A DNA stretch of 64,000 bases, from NCBI GenBank assembly GCA_015680685.1, contig MNCI01001980.1, forward strand, positions 234,209 to 298,208, in the 5' to 3' direction. The translations under genes and the position numbers were made by a program. This DNA comes from Gnetum montanum. Taxonomy: Eukaryota > Streptophyta > Gnetopsida > Gnetales > Gnetaceae. The notes under the pieces are model-generated. The model saw nothing but the letters and a program-made list of their open reading frames with translations, searched no databases and was not told where the DNA came from. Positions 30,160 to 43,529 of this stretch are shown in pieces; positions within the stretch are counted from its first letter, which is position 1, and each line of letters begins with the position of its first letter.

Positions 30160-33084
30160 GATTTTTGAGAAATCTAGGAATCCTTTTGGCATGATCCTAT
30201 GGTCATCGTTTCTCTCATTTAGCATGGCATGTTGTAGGAATTTTCGTTGATTGTTTTATGTCGTAGAGTTGGCGCTATTCACATTGTTGTTGTTCTCATT
30301 GTGGTTAGCCCTAGTCTGAGTGTTAGGAGTTTCCTCTTGAAACTCCACCTCCGAACCTCGATCAATGTTGACATAATTAATCAAAGGTAGCAATATGTTA
30401 TTTCCATGGATCACAATTTCCCCTTCCTCATATGGCAAGTGAATCTCCTAATGGATGGGAGATGAGACCACATAGAGTTTAGCCAACCATGGCCTTCCTA
30501 TAATCAAGTTGAAACTGGGTGTCTCTTCGACCAATAGAAAGTTGGTGAATGTGGGAAATTGTTCACTAGCTATGAAATCCAAAGTGATGAAACCTCATAT
30601 TGCTACTCGTGAGTAATTAAATGACGTAAGTGCTAAGGTGGTGGTCGCTTGGATGCTCTTGATTAGGCCTAGTTTGTCAATAATGGAATATGGTACCATA
30701 TTCGTGGCTACCCCATCATCTACATGAACATGGTGAACCTTGTATTTGCCAACACGTATGGTGATAAGGAGAGGAACAAATAGCAATTTTCCATTTCAAG
30801 AGTCAATTTTCACTTCACTATCATAAAAGTTAAGCATGACTTGATGCCCATTTTCCCTAAGTGAAGCTTGCTCAATGATAGAGTGGATTGGCTCTTTGTT
30901 GGTAAGCATGTCTCTGCTTACAGGGATAGAGGTTAACACTTGAGCTAATGCATCCCTATATGTAAGAGAGGTCATGACTAAGTCGTACAAGTTTGGTGAT
31001 GTGTTCTTTTGCTTAAGGGACCGTTTGGCTTATTCCATGGTTGCGAGGAAGCTCTTTCCCTTGGCATGTAACCTTTTGGTTTGAGTGGTCTTAATCTCCT
31101 TCATCCTTCTTAAAGTTTGTGGTTTGGGTTACGATGTATATACCTTGGGTTGCTTGTCCACGGATGTAGTTGGCCTTGGTGTAGCCTGTTTTGAAGTATT
31201 TTGTTGTTAGCCACCTTTAGTGGGCTTTGTTGTTGGTTTGGTGATAGGTTGTTTTCATTGTTGTTCTAACAATGACTTCTTGCTAACATCTAAGTTATTG
31301 GCCATTATAGGTGGGCTTTGGTCATGGGTCGTTGTGGAGGGACCCGAATAATAAGTGGTTCCTTGGACTTTGAAGGATTAGCAACTTGTTGATTACATTG
31401 TGATGTTGAATCCACTGAAGGGGGAACGTGTATGATGAAAGGCTCCTTAGGGATTGGAGAAGGTGATACCAATATAACGAAGGGCTCCTTAGGCTTTGTG
31501 CTTTGGGGTCATGTTGGTACTCTGATGAAAAATAGTTTCCTAGGGGGATTAGATCGTTTGGCTTTCATGAAAGAGGCTACAATGTAGGAGTTGTTGTTGG
31601 CTCTTGGAGAGTTGGGCTCATTCACTACCAACTTTTTGTGGTTTATCATCTTCTAGAGGTCATCCTTTAATGCTAGGGCAAAATAGATATCATGACCACA
31701 CATTTGATGATAATGGCAAATACCTATCCAACCTGAAGTACCTTGGTAGCTTAGGATTGTCTTTGGTAGCTATTGTTGGGTTTCTTGCTATGTCAAAAAG
31801 ACAATTGCACCTCCTACAAGCCTCTTCAGACAATTGCTTGTGTTATATACGATTATCTTTAAGCAACTGTTCTAAGAGCTCAGAGGGCTCTAAAGGCACC
31901 CTTGCGTACTTAGACCTATCCTTTCATCCAAAGTTTGATCTTGGTTGATTTGGGGTGTAGGAAGTGGATGGTTGCAATGAGTCTTGGGATGTGTTGCATG
32001 GTGATGATTCCCTCCTCTCCCCTTGCGTTGACTCCTTTGTTACTATAGCCACAGTTGTGTGTTCTTTTTTGGTTCTATTGCTATCCCTCCTTGCATGTTG
32101 ATTTATATAAGCCACATAGGCTAGATCATTGCTTGCCTCAGCTAGCTCCTTAATGTTCTTAGTTTGGGAGAAGGCTTAGCTTAATGACTGGGGCTCTAAG
32201 TAGTATAGCTTTGACTTGATAAAGTCATTTATTGCTTACTTGTAGATGGCCAAGAGGTGGATTTCAACAATAGGCTCTAAGATCTTGTAAGTGTTGAGTT
32301 CCACCTTTGAATAAACCTTTTGACTGGTTCAAGTGGCCCTTGCTTCACCTTCATCAATTGATCTAATGTGGTATTCGTCTTCAAGTTGTATCTGAAGTAG
32401 TTGATAAATTAGTCTATTAAGTTTTCAAGTGAAGAGATGGAACCTTTAGGCAAGGCTTCATACCAATCTAGAGCCTTTTCCTTTAGAGACACGGGGAAAT
32501 TTTGTAGTATTGTATGAGGCCAAGCTTGCAAGAAGAGGCACTCAGATTGGAAGATTACTAGATGTGTGTTGGAATCCCCTTCATCATTGTATTTGGTGAA
32601 GTTTGGAATAGGAAAGTCTGTAGAAAAGGTTAGTTGAGGCAGTGTAGGGCTTATAGGGTCATCCTAGTAGAAATCTAGAAAGCTTGTTGGCTTTAAGTTT
32701 TCGTAGCTCTTTGTTAAGGTCTTGGATCATTTAGAAAGCTTGATCCAAGTTGTGGGGCATTCCTGTGGGCTATGATGCTTGTGTTGATAGTTGAGGAAGA
32801 ATTTGTCAAGTTGTTGACCTCATGATAGGTTGTGGTATTGAAAGGAAAGGCTGGGTTATGATGGTCATAGGTGGGCTAAACAAGGAGAAAGATGTTTGTG
32901 TCAAAACTTGGGGCACAAAGGGGACAAAAGGAGTATGAGAGGCTTGTGTTACTTGGGGCACCAATGAGGGTCCCACTGGTATGAAAAATGGAGATGGTGA
33001 GTTAGACATCACCATAGTTGGATGAAGAGAATTAGGTTGTGTGGCAAAGGGCATTGATGAGAATAAAGAGATGGATTGAGACAT
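30160..33084 (-). pseudogene. Ty3/gypsy gag-protease remnant (element J1)
   Basis: On the minus strand translation starts at a Ser/Pro/Gln-rich segment (MSQSISLFSS, 33084). It passes through gag-like sequence with many stops (for example NIKELAEASNDLAYVAYI near 32120), a Lys/Thr/Pro-rich linker and a retropepsin domain (VDDGVATNMVPYSIIDKLGL, 30720-30660; LIIGRPWLA, about 30500). The active-site triplet reads DDG rather than DTG/DSG. No RT follows in the window. The segment 31125-32000 is repeated at 63105-64000 (J2). Confidence 0.7.
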
Positions 33085-35200
33085 AGGTTGTGTCTAGTGC
33101 ATGGTGATGATGGGTGTGGACCTAAACATAGTAGAATGAATAGGAGAAGAGTTGGGCCAATGGGCCAAGGGATCTGTTCCATTGATGAGGTAAGAAATGT
33201 GGAGTTGGATGTGGTTGTTTGGGAAGTTAGAGATAGTAAAAAAAAAGTGCTAAAATGGCTAAATGAGGTTGTAAAAGGTTAAATAAAGTGCGCCAACAAG
33301 TGGAATTTAAGAATGGGTAAAAGAAGCAAAAAGAATGGTTAAAAGAATGGCTGAAAATGGATTACTTACTATAAATAGTATGTGGCTACCAAAGAGGGCA
33401 TACCCCCCTTACTAAAGATGGTAAAGGGTGGTATCAACCCCATCCATGCTAGGCTTCCTAGCTGCAAAAAAAGAAAAAAGAAAAAAAAAGGCAAAAGCAA
33501 GTCACTTACTATAAATGGTAAGGGGTACGTCAAAGGAATATATCCATTTACTAAAAATGGCAGAGGGTTGATGTCAAACCCCACCCACACTAGGCTTCCT
33601 AGCTGCACCTACATTGAGGAAGAAAAGAAGAAAGAAAAGGGATGAGATGGGGAGATCTCACACCTTCCTTGGCAACATTGGTGGGAGGGGTTTTACCTTT
33701 AGAAAGTTGGGTTTTGGTTGAAAAATCAATGTGAAAGCTTTGATTTTTGTAAAGGTGAGATTTTTTTAGTAGGTGGCCATGTTGACTCTGCCAGAAAGAA
33801 TTCACAGCAAGGGGGTAACACCCTAGTTGAGAGCGGTATAACACATACGCTAGCTAAGAGGTGGGGGGTGTGTGTGGTGGACGAGCATGGCGGGGATGTG
33901 TAACACCCACATTGAAGTTAGAGAGGAGGGAATAAAGGGGTGTAAGATCAAAATTCTTATACCCTTCCACACAACATTAGGGGGCTACCCTTTCCGCAAG
34001 TTTTAAAGTCTTTGCTGAAACTTAAAGTAAAAATTTAGTTGGTTTTCCAAAGGTTTTATCTTGGTTTTGGTAGGGTGTCAACATTGGCATTTCTGGAAAA
34101 TTTCCAGCAACTGCTGTAAATTTTTCGCCAAAACCCAAACACTCACATTGGCTTTCATGTGAAATTTTCATAACAGGGGGTATGAGGTTTTGGTAGTACA
34201 CCAATGCTAGTTTTAAACTTTCCAACAATTGCTGTGAAATTTTTTAAAACTCAAATTACCTACAACCTTAACATTGGGTTTTGGTGGTAAAGGGGGATGT
34301 GTTGTAGTGTCAGTTTTGTGTAGAAAAATTGGAAAAAATGTTTGGATGCAAAACTTGGGCAGAGGCCCTCCTTCAAGCACTAGAAAACTATAGCAACTAA
34401 AAATTTTGATTGTTAGAGAACTGAAAATTTTAGCATAACAACTTTAATTTCAAATCCCTAGGCCCTCCAAAAAATAGGATCTAAGGTGCCGTGGATCGGT
34501 AGATCACTGAGGGACATAGAAACTGCAAAACGGGGATAACAAAATGAAAAGATACAGATTTGAATGTAAATAATGCCAAAAATGAAACGAATAAATGAAA
34601 CTTACACACAAACTATAGACTTTATTTCATTCAAAATAAAAGTGTTGGGGGGTGTTGGGGGAATGGGTGGTGGTGGGGTTTGTATAGAAAATGTGTACAA
34701 GAGGGCTTGGTGGAGTGAGGGGTTCACTTTAATGGGGGATTGGAATTTATTGCTCCATGGTTCGAATGCTTCATAACCCCCGAAAATGTGAAACCTTGCT
34801 ACATTGGTGTTATAGGGGGTGTAACAATGGCTATGGGGGGTTCCATGTTGAGAGGATTTGAGAGGCTACGTTTTTGCTGGATTGCAAGACCTCTCAAAAT
34901 AACAAAAGTGCCAAAGGGGGAAGGTGCCAAAAGTGTGAAACCTTAGAACTTTGAGGTTGATTTTTATAGGTTTTGGGCCATGGGTTGTGCTGAAAATTGG
35001 TTGTAATTTGGCTACAAATTGCTGTAAATTTCTACCACATATAGGTGAGATAGGTGCTCAATTTAGGAGGTTACTATGTATGGAAAGTGCCAAACCACCA
35101 TGGCCATTTCGTTTACTATAAATAGTAAGGGGGGCACACCATAGGTAGATCTTCTATGCTGGGGGAATGGCTTCCACACTAGGGGGAGATCTTCCATGTT
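33085..35200. other. Probable 5' leader/LTR region of element J1
   Basis: No gene is supported. The segment 33363-33503 is repeated at 33504-33612 (ACTTACTATAAAT...CTAGGCTTCCTAGCTGCA), and TTACTATAAATAGTAAG recurs at about 35113. These TATA-like repeats and the position upstream of gag fit an LTR, but no clear ends or primer-binding site were found. Confidence 0.4.
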
Positions 35201-35219
35201 GGAAGCACATCTACCATGT

Positions 35220-35652
35220 TGGGGGGAGATGAGTTGTACCCCCATGCATCTTAGCTAGGGGTAGGTGAGTTATACCCCCATGCATCCTAGTTGGAGTTTC
35301 CTTGCTAGAGTTTTTTTGTTGGAGTTTCCTAGCTGGAGGTTTCTTACTTAGGCTTCCTTGATAGAGTTTCCTCATTGGGGGGGAATGTGTAGAAATCTTG
35401 ACCATGTTGGATCTACATTGGGGATAGGAAGTATCCACATTGGAGGTTGGCATCTTTGTTGGGGGAAGGGATGTGAGTTATACCCCCATGCATCCTTGTT
35501 GCAGGTAGGTGAGATCCACACCCATGCATCCTTGCTGGGGGTAGCTGAGATCCATCCCCATACATCCTTGTTGGGGGCAGGTGAGATCCATCCTCATGTA
35601 TCCTTGTTGGATGTAGGTGAGATCTACCCTCATGCATCCTTGTTGGGGGTAG
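35220..35652. repeat. 36-bp minisatellite
   Basis: Units of exactly 36 bp with landmark GTGAGATCC occur at 35473, 35509, 35545, 35581 and 35617, with two related units at 35228 and 35264. The consensus is about GTGAGATCCA-CCCATGCATC-CTTGTTGGGG. Because the period is a multiple of three the array is open in frames on both strands, giving 12-residue repeats such as RMHGDGSHLPPT on the minus strand. There is no sign of a real protein. Confidence 0.85.
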
Positions 35653-37700
35653 TGTGTTTAGTGTAGAAAATGTGTTACCCCTTATAAAACCCATCAAAAT
35701 GCCAATTTGGGCATCCCAAAAGGCATTTTTAACCCCCCAAGCCCAAATATAGACACTATATGACTTTTTTCACTTGGGGGATGAGGCTTTGACCATTTAT
35801 GTAGCATTTTGCAAACCCAAAAGTATAAAGTATGTGATATTGCACCTCAAGGGTTACAATCCTCACATTTACAATGAAGTTTTGCCTTGGGTTTCATGGG
35901 GTGAAGGCTACATGATCAAAATGGTTACAACATACAATTTTGGTGGTGTTTCACATCTTTAAACATAAATGCAAAACTAGTGGATAAAATAGAGATGAAT
36001 GCTAAATATGGGACTTAGGTAATTAGTGCCACAACATACCTTTAAATAATAGTTGGATGCATGATCCCTTAAATCGCTTCCCTCTCAAACCCAAATCTAG
36101 TCTCTCATGAAGAGTCTGGATCAAACTAGCTTATAGGAAAGCCTCATACCACAAACTCTTCCTAGCCTTAACTATCTTATCAAAATAAAATAAACTAAAA
36201 TAAAAAAAATAAAAAAAGGGTAAACCTTGTGGAATGCTAGTTCTCTTTAAGCATATAAGACAATAATTCACATAAAAAAATAGGACAAACTTTGAATAGA
36301 TATCCAAAACATAGAAGACTTAGCATACAATTGAAAATTTATGCCAACATACTTGGAGACTATGATGTGAGTACTAGTAAGAATAAAGAGATTCTAGATA
36401 TGACAAGGGTATAAGAGTAATGTAGTATTCACATTGAACCAAGTATAGGGATGATCCCTTCACAAATAATCTAATTTCTTCCATTAAACCTCTTTGGTCT
36501 TGTTACTCCTGTCTACTACGATGTTCACAACCTTACATAGATCCCATGATAGATCCTGTCAAGAGCCAATGAGACTATTGGTAAGGGTAATGAGGTTTAC
36601 ATAAGTACATGAAAGTGTTCTATGTAGAACTTTAGAAAACATCTAGCACTAGGATGAGCCCACATTTATGTGGGAATAGAGTGAATGATCATCCACTATA
36701 GGTAGAGCTTTCACTCTCCTAGATCTCTTCGTAATCACAAGGGTTACATCACAGATCAAAAAATACATGGAATCAATTACTAGAAGCCTAGTATTGTTAC
36801 AATTCCATCATTTCATGGAATAGTTAAATCAATAATAGGGATTTTATATTAATGAAGAGTAAGGGACAAGTTCAAGAAACAATCAAACCTTGAATGTGTA
36901 TTAAAAAATAAATGGTTATTAAGTTAATCTCAAGTTAAGTTAATCCCAAATATTGAGAAAAATCATTAGGTAATTGAAAGTATATGATTCCAAAATGGAA
37001 TAAATAAAGTTACATATTGAAAATGAAGAGCTAAATTTAACATTGTCCATATCAATTACTTAAGTTGATGGCAAAAATCAAGTTTTGGTTCATTGAATCT
37101 AAAAGCTAAATCTTCATAGAGTAGAGAGTTACAATAACATGATCATAAAATCAAGCTTTAATATTAAATATAAGAAAATTAATTTTTGCAATCTGATGAA
37201 CATGAATCATGGTTAAATATCTAAAGCCTCTCTTGGAACAAGAGGAATTTTAGGATACTATTAGAATTTATAGTTAGAGTTGTTTTAGGGTTCTACAAGA
37301 AGCTTAGTTGCCACACTAGCTTAAGAATAAAGGTTATACTCTGTTTAAACATAGCTCTAATGATAAAATCATAACACAAAGTATAATCAACAGCTACTTT
37401 TTTATTCAAAACATAAAAAGTAGTATTATGAAAAGGAGCTTAAGAAAAAGGCACATGCAAAGCTAAATTTATAACCTAGCTATGCATAGTGAGGACTAGT
37501 AAAGTTAGATGTGAGAGCTTTACTCATGCAAGTTAATTAGAACCATCTTGTAAAACTAAGATTTGGTTCTATGCATTTAGTTCTATAAAGAACTCAATCG
37601 CATGTAAGAAATGGACCGTCTAAAAATCCTGTAGAACCAAAACTTGATTCTAAGAAAGTTTATAAATTTAGTTCTATAAGAAAATTTAATTCCAAGTAAG
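35653..37700. other. AT-rich DNA without recognised genes
   Basis: The 62-codon open frame at 35774-35962 has no recognisable motif and is not called. The rest is AT-rich and non-coding in appearance. Confidence 0.45.
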
Positions 37701-37737
37701 TAGCAATTAACTTTCTAACCTGTCAGCCAAAGTTATG

Positions 37738-38667
37738 AGAACCAAAATTGGTTCTATAAGGAGTGCTAGATTTCTTACTTTAAGTGTGCAAGGCCAAACT
37801 TACATTTGGTGCTTGTCCATGTTAGCTCATATGACACAAAAGCTCACAGAACCAAAAATGGTTCTAAAGAAAAGTGTTAGTTTGGTCATGCTAAGAAAAC
37901 TCATCATCTAACACATTAATAGAGGTATTAAAACCAAAATTTAGCTCAATTTGGTTCCACGAAGATGATAAGATTAATGTCTTTGCGCTATGGTGGGACA
38001 TGACAGTTTCACATTTCAAAAAGAATTTAAGAAATATTTTATGCTTCATAAACTCCATATCAGTTCATAGAGGTGAGGATCTAGTAGAACCAAAAGATAG
38101 TTTTAAAGAGAAGTGTTTTGATTTTATGAGCAAGCTCAAAGTTGCAGCAAGGCTCTTACACATTAACTCAGCCATTCTGAAGTCAAAAAAGCATGTAGAA
38201 GAAAAATATGATTATAAAGAAAGGGTTTGATTTGGTTTTATAAGCCACATTAGCATCACAATGATGCACTTAAACATCCATTTATAAAATGAAGAAGCTA
38301 GAAAATAAGGAAAGATATGAAAAAATGGCCTATCACATCATCAGAAAGAATTTTAAGAAAAAGTTGGTTGAACAAATTTTTTTTTTACAGGAAGCTCACA
38401 AATGATTCTACTAAAGTGACATATTCGCACATAGCAATGCATGTGAATCCATTTCTAGTTGAAAAGCAAAATAGGAGAAACTTATTCTAAAAAGCTAGTA
38501 GAACCAAAAATGGTTCTAAAGCTTGATATCATACCAACATATCATGCAGAAAGTCATGTAGAAACTAAAATGGCCCTAAAAAGAAGCTTAAATTTAGTTC
38601 CACTTTCAAAGCTCTACAAGATGCTTATGCCACACTAGCGAAATTAATAGAACAAAAAAGTGGTTCT
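37738..38667. repeat. Interspersed AGAACCA-NNNN-TGGTTCT hairpin motifs
   Basis: Perfect 7-bp inverted repeats with a 4-base spacer occur at 37738-37755, 37848-37865 and 38500-38517, with a degenerate copy at 38649-38667. Further half-sites (GGTTCTA, AGAACCA) are scattered from 37540 to 38690. The stretch lies upstream of the gypsy remnant G and may be its LTR or leader. Confidence 0.65.
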
Positions 38668-38699
38668 AAAGGAAAGCTTAAGTTTGGTACTATAAGAAA

Positions 38700-40269
38700 T
38701 TAAGGGGGCCCAATAGAAGTCAATAAAAGTATTACTAATCATACTTTAGCATGACTACTAGAAAAAGATTAACATTGATATAACTAGATCAATAATTGAA
38801 ACAAGTCTACTTACGATTCAAACCTTAGATTGATGAAGTTATGTTGATTGTCATATCAACCTTTAAAGGATCATATATTTGATAATTACTTGAAGGATTT
38901 GAATTCAAGTGATTATAAAGGGTAGCTTTGAAAATTTAACAAATTATAGAATGCTTGAATAAGTGGCATTCATTAATTCCAACAACTTAGCCTAACATAA
39001 AATTAGGACTCTTTTTAAATAGGTAAAGCTTAATGAATGTAACATAAATAGGTAAATAGGTAAGAGAAAATTCACAAAGTCAAGAGAATAGATGAGACCA
39101 TATATGATAAAGATAAGCTTTATTTTAGAGACAATATTAAGTGATATATTGATATCAATGTTAAAAAGGAATATATTATAGAGCCACACATTAATGAGGG
39201 TGAAGCATAATATATTAGTGAAAAAGTATTAAGTGGAAAATTTTAGCTACACCCAAAGATTGACAAAATTATTAAGCTCACACTACAAAAACGTGCTAAA
39301 CATGGGGATACAAGAACATTATTTTGAAGGTAAATGAGCTTAGATTCCCACATAGAATTTTCATTTGAGCATTTAAAATCTATACAGGTCTGGAGATTAA
39401 TTCTATTGGGAGATTATTATATTGAGATGTTAGAAGCATTAGTAAATGAAAAAAAAATTTCTTTCCCATGTAACACATGAATGATACATTATAATAGAGC
39501 ATATCAGAAATTCATCAATAGGAAACATAACTGAGTTTGAGCTCATTTTTGATGGATATTTTCTTGAGTAAAGTTCATGAACTAGAGTGTATAGAACTCA
39601 TTTTTGTAGACAACAAATACAAAAAGGTTTTTGCATTGAAGTTTGGCTTTTGGAAATTCAACAATGTTGGCCATCGAAAAGGAATGTCTCAAAGATATAT
39701 GGAATAATGTGATCTTCTAGGTTTTTTTGACTAGAATTTATTCAGCTATGAACACTAGGAAAGCTCATCAACCTAATGATAAAGTTACTATATATTAAAG
39801 AGCTTCAAACAAGAAAGTAAATGAGGCTATGAAGTAGGAGGATAATTAAGAAAAAATATTTTTAATAAAACCTACTGTTGAGCTCTATCAATGATTGTAG
39901 AGTAGAAATCACCCATTAGTCAAAGATTTTTTAAAGAAGCACATATCCATAATGAAGGTGAATTATTTCTCCTAGAAGCTTGATAGTCCTAAAGAAGCTT
40001 TTCTTAATGCAAGGTTTCCTTTAGATGGAACTAGATTTTCAAGAGTTTGAGACACCAGGAAATCTAGAATTAAAGCAATTAAAGAAAAGGAGTAGTAAAT
40101 CTAATCAAATCTAGTATGGTCATGGAAAGGAGAGCCCAATCAAATCCATGTATGTAGTGAATCCTTAATGGTGAAATATGTTATGACTGATGATTAATAT
40201 AAATTCATTGAGCCAAAAAACATTGAAGTAGGAGTTAGCATTGTACATAAGATACACATCATGCATCTA
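38700..40269 (+). other. Upstream region of element G, highly decayed
   Basis: The stretch is AT-rich and presumably covers gag-protease of G, but no domain can be assigned with confidence. Confidence 0.35.
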
Positions 40270-42615
40270 AATAAGCAAGAAAAGTAATATTGGAAAATGT
40301 GTTTTAATGATGCCAATAATTCAAAAGGGTTAAGAATAGATGTTTTATTAATATATCGAAAAGGTCATAAAGAATTCAAAGTTTCTTAATTAGAGTTTTA
40401 TTGCATAAACAATAAAGCTTCATACAAAGTTTTGTGTAGAGGTATTAGAATGGCTATCAACAAGGGAGCTAAGAAAATAAAAATCAAGGATGATTCAAAG
40501 CTTTTCTATGATTAGATTCAAGGAAAATGTGTCGTTAAAAGCTCATTCTTGAGATCATATAAACTATTATTGTTAAAGATGCTAGAATATTTTGATGAAT
40601 ATAAGACTAAAAATGTTCCAAGAGAAGAAAATCAAATAGTCGATCTTGTAGTAGTAGCTTCAACCTTAGACATTGCTAAAATAAGAGGATAAAAAGGGAG
40701 AGTAATTGAGTTTGAGATAGAACCTTTAGTTCCTAATAATATAAATTGCCTCCAAGTATTTGAAGATGATTAGCAAATAATAAATCTTTTGAGAAACATA
40801 GGTGAATTTAAAAATCAGGTATTTACTAAGAAAAAAGTAAAAACTAATATAATCCCAAAAAGAGTGCTTGAATTCAAAGAGAAGTTAAAGGAAAAATTGA
40901 TTAAGGGTAAAGATATTCAAGATCCCAAAGATCAAACATATGAAATGTTAAACTTTAGATCTAAAGATATGCTTTTACCTTCCATATTGGCATAAGGTTA
41001 AAACCTTAAGGGAAATCATAATTGACTAAATTATTAAAGGAACACTTAGAGAAATTTGTGTAGTCTTATGATTACTTATGAAATTTTATTGCTAATGTGA
41101 TGATTCATAAAATTTTGCTAATCAAAGGATGCAAAATTATGAAAGAAAAGCTAAGTTTTAATCCTAGTTTGGAACCAGTCATGGATCTTGAAATTAAGAT
41201 ATTATTAAGAGCTAAAATAAGTTATCTTCTCTGTTATCCATTATTAATAGAAAATTTGATACTAGTTCAAAAAAAGAATGGGGACATTAGGTTGTATGTT
41301 ATTTTAGAAACTTAAATAAAGCTTCACTTAAGGATAGGTACTAGCTTCCAAGGATCAATGAAATGCTAATAAAAGTATCAAGGTGTTAGCTATATTCATT
41401 CTTAGATGATTTCACATGATACAATCAATTTATAGGAGATAAGAATTATTGATACATAAACATATTCATAACAAAGTAAGAAATATTTGCATACAAAAGA
41501 ATGCCCTTTGCTTTGTCTAATGGTTGAAAAATATTTCAACATGCCATGAATATTGCTTTCAAAGGCCTTCATTCAAGAATCAATGGTTGTATGCTTGAAT
41601 GATATCATAGTATATGCAAAACATGAAAAGATCACATATTATACTTTCAGTAGATATTTGGCAAATGTAAAAATTTTGGGAATTCTTTAAACCCTAAGAA
41701 ATTCATTTTTGAGGTGAAATCATGAAGTTTGTTAGGCACCTAATTTGATAAAAAGGAAGAGCCATAGATTAATCTAGGATACTGGCAATTCAAAATATTA
41801 TACATCCCATGAACAAAAAATCCTTACACTTATTCTTTAAAAAGATTAATTTTAGTAAGAAATTTGTTCTAGGATTTACAAGAATAACAAAGCCTTTATT
41901 ATAAATGCTAAAGAAGGATGTGGAAGTAAGAAAAACTGAAGATTCTATCAAAGCCTTAGAGTTAATCAAAGAAGCTATCATGGAAGCTCCATATTTGGTA
42001 AAACTAAAATTAAAAGAAGACTTGTGGTTATCCAAGGATTTTGTAGCTACATTATTAACAAAAAAGAATGATAAGAAAGAGAACCCAATTGAAGTTTTTG
42101 GTTATCAACTAAAATAGATTGAAAGAAAATATTCATAAATAGAAAAGAAAAATTACATTGTCATCAAGGATTTGTTACATTTCAAGTACTATTTGAAAAA
42201 TTCAATTATTCATATTATGACTATAAAGCTAGCAACTAGGCAATTCTTATAAGCAAAAAAAGAAAAAAAAAAGAAAAAGAAATTGGGCTGAAAAGGATAA
42301 ATTGGATATTAAGCTGCAACAATTTTAATCCACTTTAGAAATATGTATAACCTTAAAAACTATGGGTTTCTCTAGGATAATGGCTAAAGAAATTGAAGAG
42401 GTATTAATAACTTTAATTGAGATTAAAAATTAGTATGATGACATTGTTAGATTCCTTATTTAGCAAAAAGTTCCTAATGATTTAACTAAAAGTCAAAAAA
42501 TTATTTTATTCAGAGGAAAGCCAAATATGTTTTGAGATACAGGATATTATACAGAAAAAATTTTACAAACAAAAAGATCAATATTTATTCTACTTAATGC
42601 AATATATTTAGACCT
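40270..42615 (+). pseudogene. Ty3/gypsy pol remnant with RNase H upstream of RT (element G)
   Basis: The order on the plus strand is an RNase H-like domain (LEFYCINNKASYKVLCRGIR near 40400, KIKIKDDSKLF near 40480, NVPREENQIVDLVV near 40625), then RT (VQKKNGDIRL near 41270, RMPFALSNG near 41500, CLNDIIVYAK near 41595), then a second gypsy-type RNase H region (about 41880-42200). Catalytic positions of the first RNase H are altered (FDGA reads FNDA, AEY reads ASY). Stops and frameshifts are numerous. The extra RNase H ahead of RT is seen in some plant gypsy polyproteins, whereas in the Tat group it follows RT. Confidence 0.6.
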
Positions 42616-43347
42616 TGATGGGACACGATATCACATGGGCTGCAATATTGCGTACGTGATATTGCGTTGTTCCCCATGATATCGCGTACACGATATCGCA
42701 GTGCACCGCCAAGTCTATAAATAAGAGGTGGCTCTCCCTTGTTTCTCATCTAGGCCTAGACCGTAGTGAAACTCTGGCAGTTTTACCTCTCCAGAGATAG
42801 ATTAATTTCGATGTGCCCGCAGTAGGAACTCTAGAGTGAACGGATCTTTTTTCGAGCAGGACAATAAAGATGAACTTCTTGGATAAACCTTGCAGTGCAT
42901 GGAATAGGCTAATTAGGATTTTATTTAATGTTATTTATTATTCGTTATTTAAATGCTTTATTAGTCATTAAATCTCTCTCAACCCTTCTCTCCTAGTTAA
43001 GTGCCACAGTACGACCACTTTGAGCATGTGCGTTACGCTTCGTGATCCCAGCAACGACTAGCATTTGGTAACCAAGGTTGCATTGGTTTAGGGTGTGAAC
43101 GGTAAGTGGGAACAGATGCTGACGCTAGGTTAATTAAGGCTTAGTTAGTTAGTTAGAGTTAGTTAATTAGTCTCTTCACCCTTCACCTCAATAGCATAGG
43201 AGGTAAAATAGAAAAGACATAAAAATCATATACCTCAGACCTACTTAATCATACACTGTGACAACTACAAGTAAGTCTGGGAAAAAAAAGAATGATTAAC
43301 CTTAAGTGTTCCATAAGGCGTGTAGGCACTTAGTCTGTGGAGATCGC
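42616..43347 (+). repeat. LTR of element E, 3' end missing at a single N
   Basis: The LTR begins TGATGGGACACG directly after GACCT (42611-42615). U3 holds five GATATC-type palindromes (42623-42702) followed by TATAAATA at 42716. It breaks off at GAGATCGC just before the N at 43348, so the last ~75 bp and the primer-binding site are absent from the assembly. Confidence 0.88.
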
Positions 43348-43506
43348 NTTAGAAATAGTCGGTAGTCTAAAACGCATAACCGAAATCCGCCAATTCCTCA
43401 ACAATACTGAGTGGTATAAACTCATCCCGATGAGTACATACCAAATTTTACCTTTATCCTCCAGATCGGTCAACCCCAAACATGCTCCTCCATGTTCTTG
43501 CATAGN
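43348..43506. other. Assembly artefact between two single N's
   Basis: The 157 bp between N's at 43348 and 43506 duplicate 43577-43734 (start of gag) almost exactly. They replace the LTR end and primer-binding site expected here, so a contig was probably misplaced. Confidence 0.85.
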
Positions 43507-43529
43507 AACAACACACTGAATAAAATAAC

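Noticed and set aside
35220-35652. Possible CRISPR array
   Set aside because: The 36-bp units are contiguous with no unique spacers, and the DNA is from a plant.
35358-35697. Open frames of about 95-100 codons on both strands
   Set aside because: They arise because the 36-bp repeat period is a multiple of three. The frames exist on both strands and have no plausible start context or homologue.
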